A program made the position numbers and the translations under genes. The notes under the pieces are model-generated. The model did no database searches. It saw nothing but the letters and a program-made list of their open reading frames with translations, and was not told the DNA's origin. 64,000 nt of DNA, taken from the NCBI RefSeq assembly GCF_000016665.1, contig NC_009523.1:2728001-2792000 (forward strand), written 5' to 3'. The stretch is from Roseiflexus sp. RS-1 (lineage in GTDB: Bacteria > Chloroflexota > Chloroflexia > Chloroflexales > Roseiflexaceae). Positions within the stretch are counted from its first letter, which is position 1. Each line of letters starts with the position of its first letter. Positions 42,983 to 51,010 of this stretch are shown here, in pieces.

Positions 42983-44568
42983 TCTCGCCGGAAGTGGAAG
43001 GTGATCCGCCCACCCTGACCGAATACCAGGCGGTTGAGTTCGTCTCCCTTCCAGGCAACGCTGAGGCGCTGGAACTGTCCATCGATGGCGTTGTGCTGTC
43101 GCCGTTTCTCCGTCCAGGCGATCCACGCTGGCGCTGGACGTGGAATCCAGGAGCGGCTGTCGGCGTCCATACACTGCGCCTTGCTGCCTGCCGGGGAACA
43201 CGTGTCGAACGGGTGTGGCGATTGAACGTCGCGCCGCGCAAGATCGACCGCGCGCGCTATCTCGCCCTGATCGAAGATGTCGAGCGTGTCGCCATCGGTC
43301 TGGTACGCTCGCTGGCAGGCGCCGTTGTCGAGGCGCATCTGGCTGCGAGTGAAGGCGCATCCCGCTCGTGGCTCGATGATGCTGATATGCTGTTTGGATC
43401 ATTCTTCGACCGATTCGAGCAGGCAGCGCACCGTATTCTGGCGCATCCCCGCAGCACCATGCAGCGCGATGAGCGTCAGATGCTGTTGGGGCAGGCGACG
43501 GATGTTTCAGTTACGGCGCTGCATCGCGCCATTCAGGGTGACCTGGAGGTTGCGCCTCCCGACGTGGCGACCCATGTGCAGCGGGCATTGCGCCCAGAAG
43601 GCGGATTTCTGCCGCGCACCACAGTGCAGCAGCGCAGCAGCGTCACGTTCGATACTGCTGAGCACCGTCTGCTGAAACACACCCTGGAAACCCTGCGCGG
43701 GCGCGCGCGGCGGTGTGCAGATTGGGCTCAGCGCGAAGTTACTCGTCTCGATACTGTGGCTCCGGGTTCTTCCCGCGCCGCGCGCGCCCGCGCTATTGCA
43801 TCGCGCTGCGACCAGTGCGCTCGTAGGATCGCCGGTCTGCTTGCCACGCCGTTCTTCGACCAGGTGACAGCGCTGCGCCATGTCCCTGCGGTCACGCCGC
43901 TGATCCGGCGCGACCCGTCGTACCGCCAGATCTACCGTATGTGGCGGGCGCTGCGCCAGCGGCTGGTCGTCGATCCCGGCGCGCCGTTCGATCTTTCAGT
44001 CGTCGATCTGCCGCTCCTGTACGAACGCTGGTGCGTATTGCGCGCCGTTTGGTCGCTCCTCGACCTGGGTGTGGATGTGCATTCCCATAACCTCCTGATA
44101 ACCCCACCTGGTGAAACCGATGCCTGGGCGATCAATCTGCCAAGCGATGCCCCCTTGCTGATTGCCGGGTATAAAGGATGGGACCTGACGGTGCGCTATC
44201 AGCCGCGCTATCCTCCGGCAGTAAGTGCCCAGAGTGGCGACACATTCGTGTCACTGGATCGCCACACCCGCATCCCCGATCTTGCGATCGAAGCCACGCG
44301 ACCAGGGCATCCGCCGCGCATCATTGTGCTGGACGCCAAATATCGCCTGGATGCCGATGAACGCGCCGTTCCCGCCGACGCGCTGGCGGAGGCGTATGCG
44401 TATGCGGGCGCAATTGGAGCGGCAGACCCTCCATCTGTGGTTGCCGCGCTGATCCTCTACCCCGGTACAGGCGCTGCCGAACGCTATCCCGGCGGCGCTG
44501 GCGCCATCCCGTTGCTTCCCGGCGCCGTCGATGCGCTGGATGCGGCGCTGACGCGGGAGTTGGGGTGA
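42958..44568 (+). CDS. DUF2357-type protein with PD-(D/E)XK nuclease domain
   Basis: This 536-aa protein starts at GTG. The N-terminal ~100 residues look beta-rich, and a helical middle part follows. A segment LPLLYERWCVLRAVWSL (from residue 351) is the signature of the DUF2357 family, some of whose members pair with McrB-like GTPases. The C-terminus has a PD-(D/E)XK pattern: IPD441 in RIPDLAIEAT and LD459AK461 in IIVLDAKYRLD. A DNA-cleaving or McrC-like role is likely by family. No McrB is adjacent. It comes right after rdgB and 119 bp before the methylase, which has its own promoter. Its base composition resembles the chromosome backbone more than the island genes. Confidence 0.72.
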   Translation: MTSLVEIDLSPEVEGDPPTLTEYQAVEFVSLPGNAEALELSIDGVVLSPFLRPGDPRWRWTWNPGAAVGVHTLRLAACRGTRVERVWRLNVAPRKIDRARYLALIEDVERVAIGLVRSLAGAVVEAHLAASEGASRSWLDDADMLFGSFFDRFEQAAHRILAHPRSTMQRDERQMLLGQATDVSVTALHRAIQGDLEVAPPDVATHVQRALRPEGGFLPRTTVQQRSSVTFDTAEHRLLKHTLETLRGRARRCADWAQREVTRLDTVAPGSSRAARARAIASRCDQCARRIAGLLATPFFDQVTALRHVPAVTPLIRRDPSYRQIYRMWRALRQRLVVDPGAPFDLSVVDLPLLYERWCVLRAVWSLLDLGVDVHSHNLLITPPGETDAWAINLPSDAPLLIAGYKGWDLTVRYQPRYPPAVSAQSGDTFVSLDRHTRIPDLAIEATRPGHPPRIIVLDAKYRLDADERAVPADALAEAYAYAGAIGAADPPSVVAALILYPGTGAAERYPGGAGAIPLLPGAVDALDAALTRELG

Positions 44569-44627
44569 TGAGGAAATCCATAAACGCATTGCAATCGATC
44601 TGTATTCGAGATGTTTATCTTTTCCAC

Positions 44628-44656
44628 TAGACATTTTTAGCGCTTAACGCTAGAAT
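44628..44656 (+). promoter_or_regulatory. Promoter of the island operon
   Basis: TAGACA (44628-44633), 17 bp, TAGAAT (44651-44656), each one mismatch from consensus. Transcription would start near 44663, 25 bp before the methylase ATG. It is the only clear promoter I find for the eight-gene cluster. Confidence 0.6.
44638..44652. promoter_or_regulatory. Operator-like inverted repeat in the island promoter
   Basis: The perfect inverted repeat TAGCG-CTTAA-CGCTA lies inside the spacer of the promoter at 44628-44656 and touches the -10 box. A regulator bound there would shut the operon; the small HTH-like protein or a sigma factor of the island could be involved. Confidence 0.5.
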
Positions 44657-44687
44657 TCTGCAAGAAATAGCGCGTCGATGAGGACAT

Positions 44688-45869
44688 ATGAAACCTCCCC
44701 GGCCCATTCATCCCTTTCCAGCACGCATGGCGCCTCATATTGCTCTGAAAGCAATAGAAGCGCTCACACCCGGATCGACGGTCCTTGATCCGATGATGGG
44801 GTCTGGGACAGTCGTGCGAGTGGCTGCAGAAGCAGGTCATCGTGCCATTGGTCGAGACGTCGATCCACTGGCGGTCTTGATGACCAGAGTATGGACAGCG
44901 CCGATCAATCCGCAGCAATTACGTGTCGCAGCACGTGAACTGGTCAATGAAGCGTGTGAGTTGTCCCCTGAACGGATCAAGCTACCCTGGATCGACGATG
45001 ATGCTGAGACAGCAGCATTCAGCGTCTACTGGTTCGCAGAAGAGCAACGACAACATTTGCGTCAATTGAGCTCATGTCTTCGCTGGCGCAATGACGTGAT
45101 TGGTGACGCGCTGCGTATCGCTCTCAGTCGGATCATTATCACCAAGGATCGCGGCGCTTCACTGGCGCACGATGTTTCCCATAGTCGACCGCACAAAGTC
45201 GCTCAGACGAATACCTACCGCGTCTTTGAAGGATTTCTCGAGTCAGTTCATCGATTGGCGCGTCGTCTGGAAGAAGAGCCGCCACGTGGTTGGGTCGATG
45301 TGGCACACGGTGATGCGCGTGCGACTGGCATTGATGCTCAAACCGTCGATGCGGTGATTACGTCGCCACCATATCTGAATGCAATCGATTATATCCGCGG
45401 TCATCGACTGGCTCTCATCTGGTTTGGCTACCGGCTGCGCGATCTCCGCGCCATCCGGCGGTGCAGCATTGGTGCGGAGCGAGCGCCTGAGCATATTTCT
45501 GATCCGGAATTACTCGACGAGATCTTCCGTATCCTGAAGATACCGCCTGATTTTCCACAGCGTGAACGCCGTATTCTTGCACGCTACGTGACAGACCTTG
45601 ACGCTATGCTGCGCGAAGTGCATCGAGTGCTGAAGTGCGGCGGTATCGCCGTGTTTGTTATTGGCAATTCATCCATCAAAGGCTCTTTTGTGCGTAATTC
45701 ACGTATCATCGCGCACATTCTCCGGCGACTCGGATTCAACCATGTCTCTCACTTTTCGCGTCCGATTCTCCCCTCGCGTCGTTATCTGCCACCGCCAGCA
45801 CAGGCCGGAATGAGCAACCTCGAACATCGGATGCGTCGTGAAGTGGTTCTTACATATGTGCGACTTTAG
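44688..45869 (+). CDS. DNA methyltransferase (SPPY type, likely N4-cytosine or N6-adenine)
   Basis: This 393-aa protein has HPFPARMAPHIALKAI (motif X-like, residues 8-23), the SAM-binding VLDPMMGSG (32-40) and the catalytic TSPPYLNAIDYIR (S226-Y229). Motif order is X-I, then ~180 residues, then IV, with a closing GGIAVFVIGNSSIKG. SPPY is common in N4-cytosine enzymes but is not decisive. No matching restriction nuclease is recognisable next to it, although nucleases of the island (NurA-like, DUF2357) could use its mark. It is the first gene of the cluster. Confidence 0.88.
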   Translation: MKPPRPIHPFPARMAPHIALKAIEALTPGSTVLDPMMGSGTVVRVAAEAGHRAIGRDVDPLAVLMTRVWTAPINPQQLRVAARELVNEACELSPERIKLPWIDDDAETAAFSVYWFAEEQRQHLRQLSSCLRWRNDVIGDALRIALSRIIITKDRGASLAHDVSHSRPHKVAQTNTYRVFEGFLESVHRLARRLEEEPPRGWVDVAHGDARATGIDAQTVDAVITSPPYLNAIDYIRGHRLALIWFGYRLRDLRAIRRCSIGAERAPEHISDPELLDEIFRILKIPPDFPQRERRILARYVTDLDAMLREVHRVLKCGGIAVFVIGNSSIKGSFVRNSRIIAHILRRLGFNHVSHFSRPILPSRRYLPPPAQAGMSNLEHRMRREVVLTYVRL

Positions 45870-45896
45870 CTTTCCTGTGTTGTAGTTGGCACGTCG

Positions 45897-46535
45897 ATGG
45901 CGCCACGCAATCGTCCTGATGAAAAAGATCTTCTTGTAGTCTATCGACGACTTATCAGCGGTGAACCAGATGCGCCGTCCGATTTCGCCGAGTTGTGCCT
46001 CGATCCACTGATACGTACCTTGCAACTCCGGTATCCAGCGCTTCCTGATCCAGAGTGGGCAAGAGATATTGCGACTGATACGCTTCTTTCATTTGTACAA
46101 GAACCATCCCGCTACATCCCTGAACGTGGACCTCTCTGGTCATACCTTATCCTCGATGCGTCGCGCAACCTTCAGAACCTGATTCAGAAGGAGGAGCGTC
46201 GTTGGAGACGTCTTGTCCCTCTAGAATCTGTCGATCTTGTTGCTTCAGGTGGGAATAGTAATGTAGAGGAAGAAGTGCTTGATCGTCTGGCGCCAACGTT
46301 GTTCGCCGGACAGTACGATGTTAACCAGATCTACGAACAACTGCGACGCGAAATCACCGATCCGCGCGACTGGCAGGTGTTGCGACTACTCTCCGAAGGT
46401 GAGCGGCGCACGCATGCATTTGCGGAAGTGCTCGGCATTGCACATTTACCTGCCGATGAGCAGCGGAAACAGGTTAAGCGCGTCAAAGATCGCCTTCGCA
46501 TCCGCCTGAAACGTCTCGGAGGGCGACAAAAGTGA
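45897..46535 (+). CDS. ECF-type RNA polymerase sigma factor
   Basis: This 212-aa protein has a region 2 pattern (ARDIATDTLLSFVQEPSRYIPERGPLWSYLILDASRNLQNLIQKEERR) and a region 4-like end (DPRDWQVLRLLSEGERRTHAFAEVLGIAHLPADEQRKQVKRVKDRLRIRLKRLG). It is close to ECF group size. Its GTGA overlap with the next gene (46532-46535) shows tight coupling. No anti-sigma factor with membrane helices follows; the ImmA/IrrE-type peptidase downstream could take that regulatory role. It probably directs RNA polymerase to island or response genes. Confidence 0.8.
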   Translation: MAPRNRPDEKDLLVVYRRLISGEPDAPSDFAELCLDPLIRTLQLRYPALPDPEWARDIATDTLLSFVQEPSRYIPERGPLWSYLILDASRNLQNLIQKEERRWRRLVPLESVDLVASGGNSNVEEEVLDRLAPTLFAGQYDVNQIYEQLRREITDPRDWQVLRLLSEGERRTHAFAEVLGIAHLPADEQRKQVKRVKDRLRIRLKRLGGRQK

Positions 46536-46930
46536 GCCGACCTTTATCATCATCAGTTATCCGGGCTGCTGAGCGTGCACGTGAGCGCCCTTTTTTCCTG
46601 GCGAGCGTCCTGGAAGCGTACCGCCAGATGAACGACATGAGTTCTGAAGAGTTTGCAAGGTTTCTGGGATGTTCACAGGAAGATGTCGTGCGATTAGCGC
46701 TCTGTCGCCGTCCCATCGCCCACTCGCCAACATTCCTCAGCGATATTGATCATCTGGCGCGTCGTTTCGCCTTTCCAGGTGAACGGTTGATACAGATCAT
46801 CCGTGAAGTCGATGCGATACAGGCGCTACGGGATCATTTCAACGCAGTGCAGGAGAAGAAACATTTGCTCATGGCAGCGCGTGATCGGGAAGATGATGCG
46901 AGTGATGATGAGATGTGTGACCATGAGTGA
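46532..46930 (+). CDS. Small protein with HTH-like segment
   Basis: This 132-aa protein starts at GTG overlapping the sigma gene stop. The segment SSEEFARFLGCSQEDVVRLALCRRPI (about residues 37-62) looks like a helix-turn-helix. The rest is helical and charged, with an acidic tail. In many operons an Xre-type HTH protein precedes an ImmA/IrrE peptidase that cleaves it. The order here, HTH-like protein then metallopeptidase with an 8-bp overlap, fits that arrangement. The domain match is weak. Confidence 0.65.
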   Translation: MSRPLSSSVIRAAERARERPFFLASVLEAYRQMNDMSSEEFARFLGCSQEDVVRLALCRRPIAHSPTFLSDIDHLARRFAFPGERLIQIIREVDAIQALRDHFNAVQEKKHLLMAARDREDDASDDEMCDHE

Positions 46931-47660
46931 AGGATGGGTTGTGCGTGCTGCTGAAACGTTCTGGCGACAGGTTGGTGGAACTCTGCCGTACCCGCGTGAT
47001 CTGTCTTACGTCGTTGATCGTTTCTTTCCACTCGCTGTTGTGTCACTTCCCGCACTGAGTACACACAGGATCGAGCAATGGTTTGCTCGAAGAGACATAC
47101 CGTATCGTTTTGCACGTTATGATCGTTCTTTGCATGGATGTATTGTTGCTGTGCGCGGGCAGGGAGTCTTGTTTGTCAATGCCGATGATGATGTCTGTGA
47201 GCGACGGTTTACTGTTGCTCACGAAACCGCACATTTTCTGCTTGACTACCTGGAACCCCGGCAGAGAGCACTGCAATTGTTTGGACCTTCGATCTTGCCA
47301 GTGCTGGATGGCGAGCGCTCACCAACGATAGAAGAACGTATCCACGCCGTACTGGCCGATGTTTCGTTCGGTGTTTTTGTCGATCTGATGGTGCGCAATC
47401 CTCATGGAGATATCGATCAGCCTGTCACCGTTCAATCTGAGGATCACGCTGATCGTCTGGCATTGGAATTGCTCGTTCCCGCGGAAGAGGCGCTTGCCAG
47501 CATTCCTGATGACGTTGTCGCTCCGTTAGAAAAAGTGCGCTGCCTTGTTTCTTATCTTGTTGATAGATATGGTCTGCCACGCCGTGTTGCACAGATGTAT
47601 GCAGCTGTTTTGTTGCGAACTCAAGTTTCAGGTTCGATGGCGCAATGGTTGGGGTTGTGA
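46923..47660 (+). CDS. ImmA/IrrE-type zinc metallopeptidase
   Basis: Translation most likely starts at ATG 46923 (MSEGWVV), overlapping the preceding gene by 8 bp; longer frames are out of character. The 245-aa product has a clear HEXXH motif: RFTVAHETAHFLLDYLEP with H100-E101-H104. The later ADRLALELLVPAEEAL is the third-ligand region of ImmA/IrrE proteins. IrrE controls DNA damage response in Deinococcus and ImmA cleaves phage-like repressors. Here it may cleave the HTH-like protein or a sigma factor. The assignment rests on the motif and on gene neighbourhood. Confidence 0.85.
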   Translation: MSEGWVVRAAETFWRQVGGTLPYPRDLSYVVDRFFPLAVVSLPALSTHRIEQWFARRDIPYRFARYDRSLHGCIVAVRGQGVLFVNADDDVCERRFTVAHETAHFLLDYLEPRQRALQLFGPSILPVLDGERSPTIEERIHAVLADVSFGVFVDLMVRNPHGDIDQPVTVQSEDHADRLALELLVPAEEALASIPDDVVAPLEKVRCLVSYLVDRYGLPRRVAQMYAAVLLRTQVSGSMAQWLGL

Positions 47661-47729
47661 GTCGCACTTTTCAGAGGAACGCGGAATAGAACAGTAGAAG
47701 CGCCGATAATGTGGTGATGGGAGGATGCT

Positions 47730-48932
47730 ATGAGCGGAGCGGTGGGATCACCACAATCAATCAATGAGAATGAGTCGCTCATCAGTGCGGACACGTTTTC
47801 TGTTGCCTATGGTGAACCGCTCGATAGGACGCTCGATATCGACTCCTGGCAGACAGGAGGCGATCTGGAAGGATTGTACGAGCGTCTCGAGCGGGAGGTG
47901 CGTGCTGCGGTTGAGATCGAAAATACCCAACGCGAGACCATCCGGCACGAGATCTTCCCACGCCTTCGCAATCGCCCTGGCGCCCCGCGCGGCGCTGGTT
48001 GCTACCGTGTTACGACCAGCGACCTGCGGCGGGTGCACCAGGCATTGCTGTTCAATGGCGCGGTCGAGGCATGCGATGGCACAAGCGTCGAACACGATAC
48101 GCTTCCGGTGACTATCACCCAGATCGGTATCTGCCTCGTTTCGTATCGAGGTGATCAGGGGTCCTGGTCGCAACGCCTCTTTCGTCGTGATCTGCGGGCA
48201 AGCACTGGCAGTGCACTCGACGATCTGCTGGCATTGCTCGATAATCGCGCCGCGCGCGGCAGCGTCGACGCTGATGAGCGAGGTCGGCTGAGCGATCTGG
48301 CGCGGCGCGGCATTATGACGTATGCCGAACGAGCTATCCTCGCACGCAAGTCAACCGGCGTATGGCGCGTCGGTCACGGAAATCCTGCGCCCTATGAACT
48401 ATTGACTGGTTCAGGGAGCATGGATCTTCTGGACCGTGCTATGGAAATCATTCGTGAACTGGTGTTGAACCATCGCAAGTTTCTGTTCGTACCAAGCGCG
48501 CCGTCTGATCGCCGCTGGTTGACTCTCGGTCAGGCGCTTTATCCGCTCGAATTTGCCATCCTCGAAACTATCACTGATCGCATGCTGGCGATTGTCAATC
48601 GAGGACATTACAACAGGCAGTATCGTGCCAAGGCGGAGAACTTTTGCCGCGAAATAGGACCAAACGTCGTCCTCGGCGTCTATCGCGCTTCTGCCGCCGC
48701 TCCAGCGTATCTCTTCTTCAGTCATATTGACCATGCCTGCGAAGCGGCTCTGATCGCAATGGCTGACAGCGTTCTTCAAGAACATCGCGGTTTTCCGATG
48801 CTTATTGATCTGGCGGATGCGATCTGCCGCACAACGTTTGGCAATGATATTTTCAGCAATGCCGTCCAGATGGCGTATGCCCATGCAGGTGAGCCGTTTC
48901 GCTTCCTGAATGAGCGTCAGACACGCGCCTGA
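47730..48932 (+). CDS. NurA-domain-like nuclease, partner of HerA
   Basis: This 400-aa protein starts at ATG 47730 after GGGAGGATG. EACDGTSVEHDTLPVTITQIGICLVSY (D116) resembles the first NurA nuclease motif, D-G-S plus beta strands. The C-terminal RGFPMLIDLADAICRTTFGNDIF sits where the NurA Y..H motif is found, but the histidine position is not obvious. The strongest support is the neighbour: it is coupled by TGATG to a HerA ATPase, the usual NurA partner in DNA-end resection. The family is assigned by position and weak motifs, so it remains a candidate. Alternatives are another nuclease used with HerA. Confidence 0.55.
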   Translation: MSGAVGSPQSINENESLISADTFSVAYGEPLDRTLDIDSWQTGGDLEGLYERLEREVRAAVEIENTQRETIRHEIFPRLRNRPGAPRGAGCYRVTTSDLRRVHQALLFNGAVEACDGTSVEHDTLPVTITQIGICLVSYRGDQGSWSQRLFRRDLRASTGSALDDLLALLDNRAARGSVDADERGRLSDLARRGIMTYAERAILARKSTGVWRVGHGNPAPYELLTGSGSMDLLDRAMEIIRELVLNHRKFLFVPSAPSDRRWLTLGQALYPLEFAILETITDRMLAIVNRGHYNRQYRAKAENFCREIGPNVVLGVYRASAAAPAYLFFSHIDHACEAALIAMADSVLQEHRGFPMLIDLADAICRTTFGNDIFSNAVQMAYAHAGEPFRFLNERQTRA

Positions 48933-48946
48933 TGAGGAGTGCAGCG

Positions 48947-50902
48947 ATGGGAAAACAGCAGAGATCAATTGGCAATCAGTATCAGTTTCGCCTGGAGGGG
49001 TTTGAAGAGGAGGAAGAAATGGCGGTCGAAAAAAATGTACGTAACATTGACCCAACGTTGGATGATGGATTTGCACCGGTGTCTCAAGAAGTTTTCCAGA
49101 GCATTGATGCCGATGCCGAAAAAGCAGGTGGGGCCTGGGAAGAGCCAGAGGAGTACGTCGGCTCGATTGGGCGCACAATGTTTGATACGCCATCAAGCAA
49201 GGACAATAGTCTAACAGTGCTCTTGCCGCGTGAAAGTATGGAAAAGGCGCCGTCACAGTCGCTGGTGCGCATCAAGAGCCGGGATGGCCGATCCTATCTG
49301 GGTGTCGTTATCGAAGGACCGTTTGCTGAGCCTGACGGTATTCGTGGCGATTCGCCAATTGTGGTGACGACGACAGTCAAGGGCGGTATTTTCATGCCCA
49401 AGTTTCACGGCCGAGTGCAGGTTGAAATTCTGGGTGAGGAGGACGAAAGCGGTATGCTCGTTCCGCCGCGCTTTCGTCCTTTGCCGAATAGCCCGGTGTT
49501 TGCCCTTAATAGTTGCGAGACCGCGAATGTATTGAAACTGGAAGGCGATATTCGATTGGGATTAGCAGTAGGACACGAAAACCTGGAGGTGCGCATTCCT
49601 TCTGATCGCAAATCGGTCCTGCCGCGCCATGTGGGTATCCTCGGTACCACCGGCGGTGGTAAATCAACAACTGTGTCTGGATTGATCTACAGTCTACAGA
49701 AGGCCGGGATCGCTACGGTGTTGATCGACACTGAAGGCGAGTACACCATGATCAACGAACAGACCACCGATCGCACGATGATCGCAGCGCTTGATCGTCG
49801 TGGATTGAAACCGGATGGCGTTCAAAATACTCATATCTATCATCTTGTCGGTCGTGAAACAACCAACCCTGGTCATCATCCGAAGACCAGCTTCTGTATA
49901 AAATTCGATAAACTCTCGCCTTATCTCGTAATGGAATTGCTGGAACTCAACGAACCACAGGAAACACGCTACCTGAAAGCGTATGATATTACGAGGCGCG
50001 TCTTGCAAGATCTTAGGATTTCGCCGCAGGCGGGAGAGGATCCATCACGTTTCTTCGAGTTGGATGAGATGGAAGAGGGATACCCGCAAATGACGCTGGA
50101 ACAGATATACGATATCATTACAGCGTGTGCTCAAATCATCGACAAAGCGGAGGATGGTATAGAATTCCACTCGAAGGAGTTTCGCAACCGCAAAGATGAT
50201 GTCATCGCAGCGATTAAGAGGGCTATCAATGCTGATAGTAGTAAGAAGTCCGAGGGTTCGCTTCCCGGCGTCGTTAGCAGTTGGCGCGCGCTGCAAGGGA
50301 AGATTGGCCGTATTCGTCGCCTGAAGATTTTCGACAATCCAGATGCAAAGCCTCTCAACTATCGTGATCTGACCAGACCGGGTCAGGTATCGATTATCGA
50401 TCTCAGTGACACTGACTCACCGCGGATCAACAACCTTGTCATCGCAGAGATTCTTCGCGGAATTCAGGAGCAGCAAGACAGGAACTATGTCGAAGCAGAG
50501 AAAGCAGGTAGACAGCCAAATCGTACCATTGTAGTTATTGAAGAAGCGCACGAGTTTCTTTCTGCAGAGCGTATCAAACAAATGCCGGTGCTCTTTCAGC
50601 AGGTCGCGCGTATCGCCCGCCGTGGCCGCAAACGCTGGCTTGGGCTTGTCTTTGTGACGCAACTTCCGCAGCATCTGCCTGATGAAGTGCTTGGCTTGAT
50701 CAACAACTTCATTCTGCACAAAATCGCTGACGCTGGCGTTATCAATCGTCTCAAACGCTCAGTTAGCGGAATCGACGAAAGTCTGTGGTCGCGCCTGCCG
50801 GGTCTTGCACCGGGACAGGCAATCGTGTCGATGGCTGGTATGACACGCCCGTTGCTTGTTGCAATCGATCCCACTCCTTGTAAATTGCGGATGGTCGATT
50901 GA
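48947..50902 (+). CDS. HerA-type ATPase (DNA translocase)
   Basis: The likely start is ATG 48947, since GAGGAG (48935-48940) precedes it; an ATG at 48932 overlaps the previous stop. The ~651-aa product has an N-terminal beta-barrel-like part. Its RecA-like ATPase has Walker A GTTGGGKS (233-240) in RHVGILGTTGGGKSTTVSGLIYSLQ and Walker B IVVIEEAHEF (E532/E533). The C-terminus has NNFILHKIADAGVINRLKRSVSG and a final SMAGMTRPLLVAIDP. HerA hexamers drive DNA through NurA or other nucleases. It sits directly after the NurA-like gene and before a sigma factor. Confidence 0.9.
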   Translation: MGKQQRSIGNQYQFRLEGFEEEEEMAVEKNVRNIDPTLDDGFAPVSQEVFQSIDADAEKAGGAWEEPEEYVGSIGRTMFDTPSSKDNSLTVLLPRESMEKAPSQSLVRIKSRDGRSYLGVVIEGPFAEPDGIRGDSPIVVTTTVKGGIFMPKFHGRVQVEILGEEDESGMLVPPRFRPLPNSPVFALNSCETANVLKLEGDIRLGLAVGHENLEVRIPSDRKSVLPRHVGILGTTGGGKSTTVSGLIYSLQKAGIATVLIDTEGEYTMINEQTTDRTMIAALDRRGLKPDGVQNTHIYHLVGRETTNPGHHPKTSFCIKFDKLSPYLVMELLELNEPQETRYLKAYDITRRVLQDLRISPQAGEDPSRFFELDEMEEGYPQMTLEQIYDIITACAQIIDKAEDGIEFHSKEFRNRKDDVIAAIKRAINADSSKKSEGSLPGVVSSWRALQGKIGRIRRLKIFDNPDAKPLNYRDLTRPGQVSIIDLSDTDSPRINNLVIAEILRGIQEQQDRNYVEAEKAGRQPNRTIVVIEEAHEFLSAERIKQMPVLFQQVARIARRGRKRWLGLVFVTQLPQHLPDEVLGLINNFILHKIADAGVINRLKRSVSGIDESLWSRLPGLAPGQAIVSMAGMTRPLLVAIDPTPCKLRMVD

Positions 50903-51010
50903 TCTCGTCGCATTTGTTATGGTCATCTTTGGTAGGCTTATTGCCAGGAGGAGATCGCGGGTCTTTGCGCTGTCAGCTTCTCAAGACCTGCGAGTATATC
51001 AGGTGCAGTG

